Positions 22,694-36,447 are shown, counted from the first letter of the stretch. The stretch: 64,000 nt of DNA from Phymorhynchus buccinoides (GCA_017654935.2 CM065710.1:27541400-27605399), one strand, 5' to 3'. Made by a program: numbers and translations. The notes: generated from the letters alone by a model not told the origin.

Positions 22694-23398
22694 ACACGCA
22701 CGCACGCGCACACACACAGACACACACGATTAGTGGAAAAAACCCATTGAATGAATGACACTCACACACACATACTAATAAAATAGCATTTTAAAACACT
22801 TATAACGTAAAATCATTTTAAAACAGTGAGACAAAATGGAAAAAGAAATAAAAATACACAAGTACATAAAATATTCACAATATTAAAATACACCCACCCA
22901 GCCCATCCTTTCACAAACACACACACACACACACACACACACATACGCGCGCGCGCGCACACACACACACACACTGACGCACGCACACACGCACACACAC
23001 GCACGCACGCACGCACGCACACGCACGCACGCACACGCACACGCACACACACACACACACAACACACACATGTACACACACGCACGCGCTCACATGCACT
23101 CATCCATTGTGCATCACTGACCGTAGCGGCAGAGAGCAGAAGCAGAAAGAAGAAAATGGACAAAATGGAAAGTAATGCATAAAAGCAGAAGAGGGAGCGT
23201 AAAAGAAGGAAGGAGTTGGGGATAGAGACGGGGATAGAGAGGAGCAGAGAGTAAGACAGATAGAAAACGGAGAGACAAAGAGTGAGAGACGAGTAGACAA
23301 AGTGGGGAGGGGGGGGGGGGAGAAGTTAAGAAAAAGAGCAAGGGGGTGGGGAGGGGGGACAGATGGACAGGCATACAGAGTGACAGACACGTTGACAC

Positions 23399-23429
<31 letters not shown>

Positions 23430-23613
23430 GGGGGGGGGGGGCAGACAAACAGACCAACAGACGGAAAGACATAAGGGAGACAGTAGACCGATTTCAATCA
23501 AGGTTGTGGGACTGGCGGAAATAGTGGGTTTTTAGAGCGGTTTTGAAGCGTGGAAGTGTTTCTGAGTTGCGAGTGGTGAATGGGAGCTGATTCCATGTTT
23601 TCGGTGCGGTGAA
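22410..23613. repeat. Central spacer of low-complexity DNA
   Basis: AGAC/GAGACA repeats (22423-22540), CA tracts (22660-22730, 22915-23080, the latter with CGCG), purine-rich GAGG stretches (23170-23470), and a final 100 bp of ordinary sequence up to the gap. It has no counterpart in the right arm because the gap occupies that place. No gene was seen. Confidence 0.85.
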
Positions 23614-24113
23614 NNNNNNNNNNNNNNNNNNNNNNNNNNNNNNNNNNNNNNNNNNNNNNNNNNNNNNNNNNNNNNNNNNNNNNNNNNNNNNNNNNNNNNN
23701 NNNNNNNNNNNNNNNNNNNNNNNNNNNNNNNNNNNNNNNNNNNNNNNNNNNNNNNNNNNNNNNNNNNNNNNNNNNNNNNNNNNNNNNNNNNNNNNNNNNN
23801 NNNNNNNNNNNNNNNNNNNNNNNNNNNNNNNNNNNNNNNNNNNNNNNNNNNNNNNNNNNNNNNNNNNNNNNNNNNNNNNNNNNNNNNNNNNNNNNNNNNN
23901 NNNNNNNNNNNNNNNNNNNNNNNNNNNNNNNNNNNNNNNNNNNNNNNNNNNNNNNNNNNNNNNNNNNNNNNNNNNNNNNNNNNNNNNNNNNNNNNNNNNN
24001 NNNNNNNNNNNNNNNNNNNNNNNNNNNNNNNNNNNNNNNNNNNNNNNNNNNNNNNNNNNNNNNNNNNNNNNNNNNNNNNNNNNNNNNNNNNNNNNNNNNN
24101 NNNNNNNNNNNNN
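23614..24113. other. Assembly gap (500 N) at the centre of the large inverted repeat
   Basis: Exactly 500 N. The first base after it is already within homology to the left arm. Confidence 0.99.
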
Positions 24114-24983
24114 CTCACTATATCCACAGCATAGTCTGAAGGACATGTGAGTCCTCCTCTGTCCAGTTCTGAGAGATAAGTGAAGCAATCCTCTGTGGCT
24201 TCCACATGCAGCTTGCGGTCTACTTTCAGGTCACTGTGACAGCTGTCACAGTCGGTCTGGCATTTAAAAAAAAAAAAAAAACGGGGGGGGGGGGCCCTTG
24301 GGGGGGGGGGGGGGGGGGGACACGCAGTAGCCTGACACAAACACCCGCGCCTTCCACTGTTCATCCTTCACCTCCACACTGTCACATTCCTGCAGCAAGG
24401 GCAGAAACTTGTGCAGGTCTTGCTCTGATGTTGCCGTCAACTGGTTCCGTGCTTCCTCTAAAGGAGTCGTGATGTCATTCAGACTGAGGGCTCCACGTGA
24501 TGCTGAAACCATTTTGAGGACGCTGATCAGTTTTAGTTTATTTTCGTTTTCTAACAGCTGCTGTACTGACACATGGAAGTTGCATCCACTCATTTGCCTA
24601 TACTGACTAAACCTGAACTCTAAGTTGTCTGTTTGGAACTTGCCTAGTAGAACATAACTAAACTGTTTCTCTTTCAGTAGGTAGGTTGTGAGTGATGTGA
24701 TAGCTGACAGAGTGTGGGTCAAGACAGTCATGGTTTCTTTGGAGAGGGTCCCTTGCCTGGGTTTGAGAGCTAACTTCTGCCAGCAATGAAGCCACTGGAT
24801 CATCTGGCTGATGTACTGCAGGCTGGGATCAGAAGGGGATTTGATGGCCTTGCAATCTTCATTGCGGAGACGGATGTCTTTGAAAGGGTGTTTAGCATTC
24901 AAGATGTTCCACAACTTGATTATGATGGCCCAAAACTCCCTGGTTCCCCTGCTGACTGTTGTCAACCTCGTGTGTTTCTGCAC
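24114..24983 (-). pseudogene. P-element/THAP9-like transposase C-terminal region, right arm
   Basis: Reverse complement of about 21585-22409 with few substitutions. A tract of A then G (24265-24319) replaces about 16 ordinary bases of the left copy and breaks the frame. The FQTDNLEF and YRQMSGCNF motifs are intact. Confidence 0.8.
24265..24319. repeat. Homopolymer insertion (A then G runs)
   Basis: Sixteen A, then two G runs separated by CCCTT. The left arm has an ordinary CATAAAGCCTTGGAC in this place, so this looks like a sequencing or consensus artefact. Confidence 0.8.
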
Positions 24984-25059
24984 GCCTGTCTTGAGGAGCT
25001 TTCCTTTTGGCTGGTGGCTCCTCTGACAAGTATGATGGACAGTTGGGAAATATCATACA

Positions 25060-25342
25060 TTATATGGAGGGATAGGCATCTTTGGTTAACTTGGGTGCAG
25101 ATCTTTCAACGGTGAGGATGCTTCCATCTGGCCTTGTTGCAGAGTCAACCCTAACATTGGAGTGTTCACTAAAATGCTTAGCACACACAACAGATTGAGC
25201 AGTAGGTTCAAAATTTGCTCTGGGAATCTTACTCAGCCACAAACGACGTTGGTCAACATCAAGAGGAAATTTAAACACAGAAATGTTCTCATTTGTGTCA
25301 TAATTCCCCCTGCATCCTGGCACACAACACTTCCTTGGCATG
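25060..25342 (-). pseudogene. THAP domain, right arm
   Basis: Mirror of 21228-21508 with the C2CH residues intact. One residue in the PRANVEPT segment differs (V to F). The same stop after PSI is present. Confidence 0.85.
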
Positions 25343-25564
25343 TTTGAATTACTATCAGTCAAACTAATTACACAGATAGCATTTAATCACATTAGATCTA
25401 ATAAAATAAAATAAACCACAAACAACCAAAGCAGCTACTCCAAGCAACACAGCACAGCTTTACATTCAGTTCAAAACTGTATAGAATACACAACTCAAAA
25501 GGAAATGATCGCCTCCTCGCATGACGTCAAATCTTAATTCTAACCAGATGACGCGGCAATCCCC

Positions 25565-26273
25565 CTATCGCGATTGGCAACGGTCCAGGTTGGTGCGTCT
25601 GGATTCTTTGTCAGCTTCAGTGCTCAACACACCCGGAGTATGAGCAGCACTCAACCACACATTATGCCTCACACACCATGCCCAAATGGCTCCTGTAATG
25701 TCATTGCAAGCATCAGAGTGGCTTGTACCCATTTTGGTGTTTATTTACAGCTCACTGCGGTGGTGTTGTCAATCATGAGTCTGACATGCTTACTGCTCAC
25801 AGTGCTCTGAAAATATTTCAAGGCAAACAACACAGCTTTCAGTTCTAAGTAATTTATGTGAAAGTCTGTTTCACTGACCAACCACTGTCCGCCTGAAGAT
25901 ACGCCTTCACAGTGACAGCCCCATCATGTAAGTCTAGCATCTGTTGTGACCACAATGTCAGGTTCACCTTTGCAAATGTCATTTTCTGCCGTTGTCAATG
26001 TTCGCAGTCCACCATTGCAGCTCTGAAAGGCTATCTGGTGATAAAAGCATGAACTGATCAAAATCTCCTCTACACTTTTTCAAAGCTGCAGTTTTTTCTT
26101 TTTCTAGCTGGCGGTAGTGAAGTGGTCCAAATTTGACTGCTGGAAAGATGGCCACCATTTTCCCAATGACTCGGGCCAGTTCTCTGGTCTTGCATTTACT
26201 TCTCCTTAGAAGCTTCTAGCAATCATTCTGCAAGCTTGTCTTCCTTTCCTCAGTGAGTCTCACCTTCATATCC
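25565..26273 (-). pseudogene. DIRS-type RNase H region, right arm
   Basis: Mirror of 20301-21003 with several frameshifts and a changed stretch near 25735-25750. The longest open frame is short, whereas the left copy is continuous. Confidence 0.8.
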
Positions 26274-26288
26274 ACTGAGTCAATTATT
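26274..26288. repeat. LINE target site duplication, right arm, first copy
   Basis: ACTGAGTCAATTATT, the reverse complement of the left-arm duplication, repeated at 28440-28454. Confidence 0.9.
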
Positions 26289-28439
26289 GTTGTTATAACA
26301 TATTTTATTTCCCTCTCTCTTCCTTCCACTCCACAATTCCTTCGTTCTCTCACCCACCCATCCATCAATATGCATTTTCAATATTAAGCATATATGGATA
26401 ACATAACATATATAAAAGTGTATCAATCAGTCAAACAATAAATTGCATTTGAAATATAGTGTTTCTTTGTGTTACTGATTTGATAGAGTGAATGAGTGAG
26501 TGACTGTGAGTTTGTAATCATGTTGAAATGAGAAGGTTGGAAATTTTACATAACAATAACTTCAGTGATTACCAAGAGCGTTTGTTTTTTTCATTTTTAA
26601 GGCAAACATGCAAACATAAATCAATGTAAAATACAACATTACTTACAAATATAAATAGAAAATGGGATACTCACAAGTAAAAATACACATTCAGGAACAA
26701 ACATCATAACTTTCTCCTCTCTTCCTTTCTCCGTCCTCTCTCTCCCCCCCCGGCCCTCCCTCTCGTCTCCTATCCATGTAAATGTTCGGATTCTACTGCC
26801 TATGTACATACCAAGAAGGGGTCTCTTCAGAGTGTCAGTCACTATCAAATTTGTTTGTTTTTTATGTGGTAAGAACAAAAGTTTATAATTTCCATTCTCT
26901 ATCAAGCCAAATTCATCTCTTTAAAGAACAAACAAATAAAAGAAAGTATGTTATAGCAATACAAGCCAGACAAATCAATATAAATCTATTGTAGCTACAT
27001 TACTTTTTTCACTCGTCGAGCTATCAATCAGAGGTTTGTAAGCGTTCCAATTATATGTAAATTTGTTCATAGTCCCTTCCATTGAATGACAAGACAATTC
27101 CACCCAGTAGCGACTTTTCAAATACTTTTTTAAAGGATGTCAAACATGGGATTGCTTTATTTAGCTTACATTTAAAAAAATAAAATTTAGCCAATAGTAT
27201 GATCAGATCCATGACTTGATCTGTTTTTTTGGTTTTGTTTCCATCCTAATCAAAACTAGGGTTTCTGAAAGACTAAAATTCTGTGTATGGTTACAAACGT
27301 TATGAATCCAAGAAATAAAGTTTGTCCAAAAAACCTGTGCATGGTTACAAGTCCAGAAAAGATGGACTAAAGTTTCATCTTCTATGCCACAAAAAGTACA
27401 TGTTTGCGAATTTGAAAATTTACATAAAAACAAGTATCTTTCAGTGGGAAGGAGTCTATGTAATACTCTCAACTGAAACCACCGCAGTTGACAGTCAGTA
27501 GTTGTTTTGAAATGTTTTATGAATATTTGTTCCCATTTTAATACTGCCTGTGGATTCGCTGTTGCCACTTTCTAACACTGGGTGGTGTGGTATCACAATC
27601 TGTTAGTGTTATACTCTGGTATATCATTTTAGTAAACTGTAAATTTAATTAAACTCCAAACTTTAGAATATTCATTAGCTGAGTTATTACGCAATTCTAT
27701 CTCCAGGGATTCTCTATACTTAGTCACAGCTCTAACTATGCCACTGTATACCAGAAAGTTCGTTATAACCATAGGATATGTATTTCTAAAGCTATTAAAA
27801 GTTAGAAAATTCCCTTCTGTGTCAACAAGATCTTTAATGGTGTTAATGTCATTTTCTGACCATCCTCTTAAATATACTGTTTGCCTATCCCTAATAATAT
27901 TGTTATTGAAGTGAATACATTCAGCAAGAAATTCTTGTGATTTTGTAGGCATGCATTTTTCATACATTATTTTATAGTGTTTTAATACATCTAACCAAAA
28001 CAAGTTGTCACAAGCTCTCATTACTTCTGTGACATAGTTGCTACCAAAATGTGTTATTTTTTCCATCTTAGGACAAATACATATCAACATTTTATAATAC
28101 AAGTTCTCTTCTGAACAAACAGTTCTTTTTAACCATGATATTTTCATAGCTGATAAAAAAAAATATAAACATTAACCATTTTCAAACCTCCCTTCTCATA
28201 AGAAGAGCACACAAGTCTTTTATTTATTTTGCTATTTTTCCCATTCCACAAAAATCTGTAACAAGCAATTATTGAGCTCCTGCATGAATTGTATGGAAGG
28301 GTCTGGTAAATTAGTAAATAAATGAACAAGCTTGGATAGGGCCAAAGTTTTAATCACTGTTATCTTACCTAGGGGAGTTAGTTGTCGCCTAGACCAAGAA
28401 GACAATAACTTTTTAATTTCATGTATTTTATTATCATAG
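26289..28439 (-). mobile_element. L1/Tx1-like LINE, right arm copy
   Basis: Mirror of 18189-20285. It differs by an insertion of about 33 bp near 27540-27572 and several frameshifts, so the C-terminal domain is split at about 27570-27630. The knuckle CTFCGIEDETLVHLFWTC is intact. Confidence 0.85.
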
Positions 28440-28454
28440 ACTGAGTCAATTATT
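28440..28454. repeat. LINE target site duplication, right arm, second copy
   Basis: ACTGAGTCAATTATT, matching 26274-26288. Confidence 0.9.
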
Positions 28455-29130
28455 ACACCTAGATACTGGATTTTTGTACTTGGTTCAAATACTGATATCG
28501 TTGGATGCACAATGAACCCCATCTTTTGAAAAAGAGTAGCGGTGTCAATGACATTCTGCATGCAGGCTTGTCTTGTAGACCTTACCAGCAATGAATCATC
28601 TAAAAAAAGATGTTGATATGTGGCCCACTTTTCTGAGCAAAGCGAACACTGGTTTCAACAGTTTGGTGAACCACTGAGGTCCCGGAGCTAGTCCGTTTGG
28701 TAGTACATTGTATTAAAAACGTTGGTCTTTCCACACAAACCTCAGGATTTGTTTGTGTTCCTCATGAATGGGCACTAAATAGTAGGCATCTTTAAGATCT
28801 ATTGATGCCATAAAACAGTTCTTATGGATAAGAGTCAGAGCTGTATTGAGTGTTTCCATTTTAAAATGGTGGTAACAAACTTTTGAGTTGAGTCTACTTA
28901 GATTCAGAATCATGCGATGTGTTCTATCTTTCTTACCTCTAGTAAACACAGGGGAGAGTGCTTCGCCTTCAGTGTGACTACATTGGAGATCTCTATCTTT
29001 GCTCCTTGAATCAGTTGCAAAATCTCAGAATCAGACGAAATCTGTGCCCATTCATGATGAAAAACATCAGCCTTCCTGCCACAAAACTATCCACATCAGC
29101 CTCAAACGATCGTATCAAGCTTCTCACCTT
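28455..29130 (-). pseudogene. DIRS-type RT, right arm
   Basis: Mirror of 17500-18188. SIDLKDAYYLVPIH and the start of RT are readable. More frameshifts are present than in the left arm, for example near 28590-28710. Confidence 0.75.
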
Positions 29131-29139
29131 TTCAGCTAG

Positions 29140-30200
29140 TGATAGGGAGACCAGCGGGACTTGTGAGCCTGTAGTGGCCTCGCCGTTTGTTGTGCCCCCA
29201 CTGCTGCTGCCGTTTGTAGTGGGGAAACCCCGGACTTTTCCCTAAAAAATCGCCACGCCGGCTGGAACCACTTTCGCTTTGCGCAGAGCAGTGGGCTTGA
29301 TTTCCGCCTTGGGGTCGGCATGGCTTCTCTGGCTGGGTACAGCTCGCTGCTATCTGTTCAGCTTCTTTGATCTCTTTGAACGAATTGCCCTAGATCATCC
29401 ACAAAGAGCTGTGACGTGATGGGGACCGATTCGTCACAAAGTTTTGGTTTGCTGAGATACGGTCAAAGAGCATGGCGACGGCAGAAGGATATCTCAGCAA
29501 GACGCATGTGCGCAGAGAGCAATATAATATGTGCAGTTTTGTACCGCACCAGCCATTTTTCCACTCAGTTTCGAGTCTGTAGAGAGAATGACGTCACACG
29601 CCTGCGCAGTGGCAGTGGCAGCTTTGATGATCGCGCGCTGAATGTGCTGATACTTCAAATCTGTTCTCACAGCTGCGTCTGGAAGTTTGTTCCAAATTCC
29701 AGGGTTGACAATTGGCACAACGAGGCGTGCGCAGTTTTCCTGGTCTGTTGTAGATTTCAAATTTCTTCTTTTCGTCTGCAGCTTTGAGTTTCTCCTTGAA
29801 GCGACCGTCAATTATTTTCGCCAGTCCTGGTAGCACTTTTTCAACCAAGTTTCTCTTCTTCCGAATCGATCTCTGCCGCGATCCTTTCTAGTAATTCAAT
29901 GACGTGATCGACTTCTTGATGGTCCGGTTCTTGAGTGCTGTATGTTTTCACCAGGTTCTCTTCTAAATCGTCAAGATTCGATTCTTCATCATTGACAACA
30001 ATGGTGTTGTCCGGTTCGGATGGGCGAGACGACCGCGCTTTTTTTTTTGTCACTTGGGCTGAACAAGGTTGCTGAGAGCCTCGAATTTCTTTGTCCAGTT
30101 TGCATCCAATTCTTGCACCATTTTCATAATATCCTCGGGTTTCTGGGCTATGGGTTCGGAAATGCCCTCCCGCGAACTCGGAGAATCCATGGCTTCTGAT
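29140..30200 (-). pseudogene. DIRS-type gag, right arm
   Basis: Mirror of 16442-17497. It shares the offset at the ten-A run (30043-30052). It has additional breaks near 29390, 29480, 29745 and 29845. Confidence 0.7.
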
Positions 30201-30632
30201 AGAGCCACGAAACTGACCACTGAATAGGGTCGACCAGTTATTATTTCAGTAGGCTTCTGAGAGAGCCGGACCGGCCAGTTTAGATTCCCGGTGCGAGTCG
30301 AACAATGGTAATGAATAAAGCACTCTCTTGAAATGTGAAATGATAACACTGACCTGATTTCCGACGAGTAGAAACGTCACAAACACACACACATAGAATT
30401 TAGACAATTTTTACAAGCTTAAACAACTTAGGATGGGACAATAACTAAAACACAAAACTTATATTCTACGGAGCACTCCTGGCTGCGTCTGCCACCTCTG
30501 GAATCCTGGCGCGAACTGGCCAATCTGGCGGGCGCGCATCTCACGTTTTCACTTGGTCAGAGTGTGTATACCTCTGACCAATCAGCATACAAGATATAAT
30601 TAACATTACTGATGAACGAGATTGACCATTAG

Positions 30633-30664
<32 letters not shown>

Positions 30665-30691
30665 GTTGCATCTCAATTCTTTTCTTTACAG

Positions 30692-30811
30692 GGGAAGAGG
30701 GCCTCAACAGAATGGTGGGCATAAACGTCTACGTGGATGCACAGTTGTGCAAACGATATCCCGGTTACACCAATGCCAGGCAGAATGGCATATCCGCAAA
30801 TATGCCAATGG
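30692..30811 (+). CDS. F-type-lectin-like middle exon, right arm
   Basis: A 120 bp phase 1-1 exon with acceptor TTCTTTACAG and donor GTAAAG. It encodes the same residues as 15824-15943, including GLNRMVGINVYVDAQLC. A GA microsatellite (30633-30659) lies just upstream. The next exon in the gene is at 38135. Confidence 0.65.
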
Positions 30812-31412
30812 GTAAAGATTTTCAATTTTTTACTCACATTATTCAGAGGCCAGTTTCTCTATATAACGGTCGCCGCGCGAATATAACGCTTACGCCAAAC
30901 GAGGCCTAAGAAACACTTTAAAAAAACGTTTGCGGAAGAATATTACAAGCTCTTGTCTGATTGGTCAATTTGTTTTTTTTTATTTTAAGCAAACTGTAAT
31001 GGACCAATCGACAACAAGAAATGTATTCACTCCATGCTAGTCACGTGATAGTTCGCCGCGAGTCAATATTGGAGTAGTCCTAAGTTGACCATTCAAATCC
31101 TAATCCTGTTGATGATTGAATTATCAATAAATTTGTATTTCAGCCTTTCCCACTCTTTTATTTTTATATTTATTATATGATTTTGTCATAGTTATGAACA
31201 TTAAGCTATGAGTGTAATCACTTACGGCCTCACTCAGCCGATATCTCAATTTGTACCAATTTAATGTATCTAATTACATAACACTTCCTTGCTTTTTATA
31301 TTTCGATAGCAAGGAAGCGCTTTAGTATAGTACATTCATATTTGCAACATTTTAGGTTACGTCAAGGCATATCTTTGATGAAATATATATAATTACATCA
31401 AATCTCTTTCCG

Positions 31413-31616
31413 CCGGTGTTGTTGCATTCTCAAAATGGATTTGTTCTCAACATGTCTGCGGCATGTGCAAAATCGATCATCGACGTACCATCACATTTTA
31501 TCTTTTTGTGTAATTGGACACTAAATTGACCCTAAACCTTCCCTAACCATATCCCTAACTCTTCGCACATGCGCAGACATGTTGAGAACAAATCCATTTT
31601 GAGAACGCCACACCGG
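31413..31616. mobile_element. MITE with ~50 bp inverted repeats, right arm
   Basis: Mirror of 15030-15227 with small differences (GTTGTTGCATTC in place of GTGTGGCATTC at one end). Confidence 0.75.
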
Positions 31617-31759
31617 CCGACTTCTGTTGCCCGCGTGAGGCTTCGATCGATAACTGTCTTCCCTTGTTTTTATCTAGAAAGGAAATAAACAAAAAAATAC
31701 AAACAACTGTCTGGGCTCCTCTCTATATGTTCCTGGCCTGCATGGTGTGTGATATCTTC

Positions 31760-33610
31760 ACCCTCCAACCCTGATCCATATCCTTATCCATTATCAACAC
31801 CCTCCAACCCTTATCCATATCCTTATCCCTTATCAACACCCTCCAACCCTTATCCATATCCTTATCCCTTATCAACACCCTCACCCTGATCCATATCCTT
31901 ATCCCTTATCAACACCCTCCAACCGTTATCCATATCCTTATCCCTTATCAACACCCTCCTAACCCTTATCATATCCTTATCCCTTATCAACACCCTCCAA
32001 CCCTTATCCATATCCTTATCCCTTATCAACACCATCCAACCCTTATCCATATCCTTATCCCTTATCAACACCCTCACCCTGATCCATATCCTTATCCCTT
32101 ATCAACACCCTCTAACCCTTATCCATATCCTTATCCCTTATCAACACCCTCCACCCTTATCCATATCCTTATCCCTTATCAACACCCTCTAACCCTTATC
32201 CATATCCTTATCCCTTATCAACACCCTCACCCTGATCCATATCCTTATCCCTTATCAACACCATCCAACCCTTATCATATTCTTATCCCCTATCAACACC
32301 CTCCGATCCTTATCCATATATCCTTATCAACACCCTCCAACCCTTATCCCTTATCAACACCCTCCAACCCTTATCAATATCCTTATCAACACCCACCAAA
32401 CCTTATCCATATCCCTTGTCAACACCCTCCAACCCTTATCCCTTATCAACACCCTCCAACCCTTATCCATATCCTTATCAACACCCTCCATCCCATATTC
32501 ATATCATTATCCCTTATCAACACCCTCCAACCCTTATCCATTACCAAGGCTATCCAGCCCTTATCCATATCCTTATCCCTTATCAACACCATCCAACCCT
32601 TATCATATTCTTATCCCCTATCAACACCCTCCGATCCTTATCCATATCCTTATCAACACCCTCCAACCCTTATCCATATTCTTATCCCTATATCAACACC
32701 CTCCAACCCATATCCATTATCAACACCCTCCAATCCTTATCCATATCCTTATCCTTTATCAACACCCTCCATCCCTTATCCATATCCTTATCTGTTATCA
32801 ACACCCTCAAACCCTTATCCATATCCTTATCCATTATCAACACCCTCCAACCCTTACCCATATCCTTATCCCTTATTAACACTCTCCAACCCTTATCCAT
32901 ATCCCTTATTCATTATCAACACCCGCCAACCATCATCCATATCCTTATCCCTTATGAACACCCTCCAACCCCTATCCATATCCCTTATCAACACCCTCCA
33001 ACCCTTATCCATATCCTTATCCATTATCAACACCCTCCAACCCTTGTCTATGTCCTTGTCCTTTATCAACACCCTCCAACCCATATCCATATCTTTATCC
33101 CTTATCAAGATTATCCAACCCTTATCCATATCCTTATCAACACCCTCCAACCCTTATCCATATCCTTATCCCTTATCAAGACTATCCAATCCTCATCCTT
33201 ATCTCTTATCAACACCATCCAACCCTTATCCATATCCTTATCCATTATTAACACCCTCCAACCCTTGTCCATATACTTATCAACACCCTCCAACACTTAT
33301 CCATATCCTTATCCCTTATCAAGACTATCCAACCCTTATCCATATCCTTATCAACACCCTCCAACCCTTATCCATATCCTTATCCTTATCAACACCCTCC
33401 AACCCTCCATCCTTATCCCTTATCAACACCCTCCAACCCTTTTCCATATCCTTATCCCTTATCAAGACTATCCAACCCTCATCCTTATCCCTTATCAACA
33501 CCCTCCAACCCTTATCCTTATCCATATCCCTTATCAACACCCTCCAACCCTCATTCATATCCTTATCCATTAACAACACCCTCCAATCCTTATCCCAAAC
33601 CTTACCCTCC
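31760..33610. repeat. 39 bp C-rich minisatellite, right arm
   Basis: Reverse complement of the array at 13030-14890 (ACCCTCCAACCC and TTATCCATATCC units). Unit order and number differ locally between the arms. Open frames of up to 385 codons are repeat translations. Confidence 0.95.
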
Positions 33611-34134
33611 TTGCCACACACGAATCGCTGAGAGGCCGTTTTGAAAGTGTGTGAACAGAACTGTTCAAATTGGAGGCAAATGTTAAGAAAAGCCCCCCTC
33701 CCCTCCCCCCTTCCATGCATTTCAGGCTGTCGCATTGACTGCTGTCGCATTCTCACATTACAGTACTCCCCGTTTATAGTAAGCTCGGTTATAAGCAATT
33801 TCGTTTACAGTAAAGGAAAGCACTGGTTCCCGGCCAAAGGTCTACTGTTTTATTACTAAATAGACCTCGGATAGTAGCAACTCGGTTATAATTTAAAAAA
33901 ACTGCTATAGTAAAGTCACTTTTGGTTCCCCACAGGACTGGCTCCTGGGTTACAATAAAAAAAAAAAAAGAAAACAAGTCCTCTTCATGACCTTTGTAAA
34001 TACGTCACCAATGTATGGGTCAGTCTCACCACTCCCCCCACCCACCAATAATAACAACTGGGTTATAATTAAAAAAAACCAAAAATCTCCTATAGTAAAG
34101 TCATTTGTGGTTCCTCCTCGTTACAATAAAACAA

Positions 34135-34535
34135 GAGGCAAAGCCTTCAAGGCTCACGTCTGATTTGTATTACTATATAATGCTTAGAGAGAATACTGTT
34201 ATGTAGACACCTGTGCATCTGAAAACAGAATTAATTTTTTATTTTACTGTGTAAATTAAATTAATTTCTATGCATTAAATTACCCCTACCCCTTTCCCTC
34301 TTTCTTTAAAATTTAATTATATGTATGTTTATATATGCGCATGTAACATAGTGGAGCCCTATTTTTATTTTTGGCAAACAAGTAAAATTGAAAAGCATAT
34401 TGACCAGGCTTTCAGAAAAACACATAGTGACCCCCCCCCCCCCCCCCTCTCTCTTGCCACAAAGCAAAGGTGAAGGTCCCAGCCTACACGCTCATCCATG
34501 GTCACATGGTGATCAATCGTCTAGGCCTAACAAAG
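34135..34535 (-). repeat. Inverted-repeat-family copy, right arm, before the SINE
   Basis: Mirror of 12135-12535. It begins with the ACAAGAGGCAAAGCCT repeat and contains a C run at 34432-34447. Confidence 0.7.
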
Positions 34536-34547
34536 GATTCTGATCTG

Positions 34548-35405
34548 ACCAGCCGCCGTGGTGTAGTGGTTAGCGTCGCGGACTACTGGCTGGGAGATCT
34601 TGGGTTCGAATCCCATCATAGGCGAGGGTTTTTTCGGTCCTGGACCGACTCCTACCCAGAGTGAGTGGCTATGGGCTCAATGGGAAAACTGAAAGCCACA
34701 CAGTCGAGTTTCATCCGCTTAACGGATGCGTTTCTGAGAGTGTTGCTCTAATTGCAAGACCAACACTGCAGGTGTCTTGTTAGTTCTCGGGCCTGGTTAA
34801 CGCCGGGATATCATTATGAAAGGAAGCGTAGAATACAGTATAACCCTGCCATGCCCCCAGTCTCAGACCGATACGGAACTCCATAGCATCATCATCATCG
34901 TTATCATCAGCCTCATTTTCCATCAATCATAAAATTAAAAAATGTCTCAAATTCTGTGGCTTTGCATGCCCTGCTCTCATGGTGACCTCAGTTTCGGTTT
35001 CCAATCCAGTCTATGCCTTGGTGCGTTCGGGTCAAAGTCAGTGGGGATCAGTGTGTTCTGGGGAGCTGTCGGTGGACGGTCGTGGTGGCGCCCTTGGAGG
35101 AGGACCTCACTCACGCTGGCTCCGTGACTAAGAGAATAGTGTCGTCAGTAGGGGGCTTAGTAGGTGGTGTCCTGAACAGGCTCCACTGAACTCCACCGAA
35201 GTGACTCAGCAGAAGTGCAGTGTCTCCTCGGTTGGTTGCCTCCTGACGGCCTAACATAGATTCGCTCCCCTTGGACTGCTGGTCTCGGTTTCTGCGACTT
35301 GAACAAACCCGGGTGTAGCTGCGAATTGGGATTCGGAACGAACGGCGTGGGAGCACACGCCACTGTACAGCCCAGAAGATGGGACAGCAAAAAAAAAAAA
35401 AAAAA
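34548..35405 (+). mobile_element. Long tRNA-headed SINE (858 bp), right arm
   Basis: Starts with a tRNA-like head (TGGTGTAGTGGTTAGCG, then GGGTTCGAATCCC) and ends in about 18 A. It is flanked by GGATTCTGATCTG (34535-34547) and GGATTCTTATCTG (35406-35418). Mirror of 11281-12121. Confidence 0.75.
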
Positions 35406-35418
35406 GGATTCTTATCTG

Positions 35419-36219
35419 GATTCGTATGTCGAAGGTAGTGAAATCGACCAACACTGGATTTTCCGTATATTTTTTTCAAGACTGAAATGAATGTGGGCTA
35501 AATGTTAGGTACGTCGTCTTGATTATGAGGTAAGGCGTGATCTCTATTTGTTGCCGGAAGTGCGATAAGTATTGCATGCGCAGAGATGATGCGCGAATGA
35601 ACACGAACAACAGTTGTCAAAGGCGCAAATAAAACGAAACAACCGGGCCGTCAACGCACACACTCAGTACATCCATTTGTTACAGAAAATATAAGTTAAC
35701 GACGTTAAAATGTACCTATTTGTACACACCTGAAGTCTTGTGTTTCTTTTTAAAGAGCGTTTTTGTATATCTAATGGAGAGTCTTCTTTCCAGTATCTGT
35801 ACAGCACAACAGTAATCTCTGCAACAAATGATTGTATTTCTTATGCTCTTTGTAGATGCATCTGACTGCTTTGATCATTGCGAGTTGAAGGCTCATATCA
35901 AAATCAAGTATCCTGCTAACTTTAACCCTCCAACGCCTTGTATTTTTAGAGAAAATTAGAGAAAAACGACAATGTTAAAGTTTGGAGATTGCAAGGTTAA
36001 AGGTTGCACAACAGTAATCTCTGTAACAAATGATAGTCTTTCTTGTGTCCTTTATTGATGCATCTGACTACTTTTGATCATCGTGACTTGAAGGCTCACG
36101 TCAAAATCAAATATCTCTGCTAACTTTAAACCTCCAACACCTTATATTTTTTAGAGAAAACGACAACGTTTTAAAGTTTGGAGAGTGCAAGGTTAAAGGT
36201 CAGACCACAGACGCAAACA

Positions 36220-36265
<46 letters not shown>

Positions 36266-36340
36266 CACACACACAACACAACCGAACACGTACAATACTA
36301 CTAGACTCACTTTGTTTTAAAAAACGACGTGAGCCAAAAA
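35419..36340 (-). repeat. Inverted-repeat-family copy, right arm, after the SINE
   Basis: Mirror of 10360-11267, including a CA run at 36222-36262. Confidence 0.75.
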
Positions 36341-36399
36341 TTGTCCTCTTCGTGACCTTTGTAAATACGTAATCAATGTATACGTCAGTCTCACTACTC

Positions 36400-36415
36400 C
36401 CTCTACTCTCTCTCG

Positions 36416-36447
<32 letters not shown>

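Noticed and set aside
32416..33573. 385-codon open frame rich in Pro, Ser, Leu and Ile
   Set aside because: It is the translation of the 39 bp minisatellite. Equivalent frames open on both arms and both strands.
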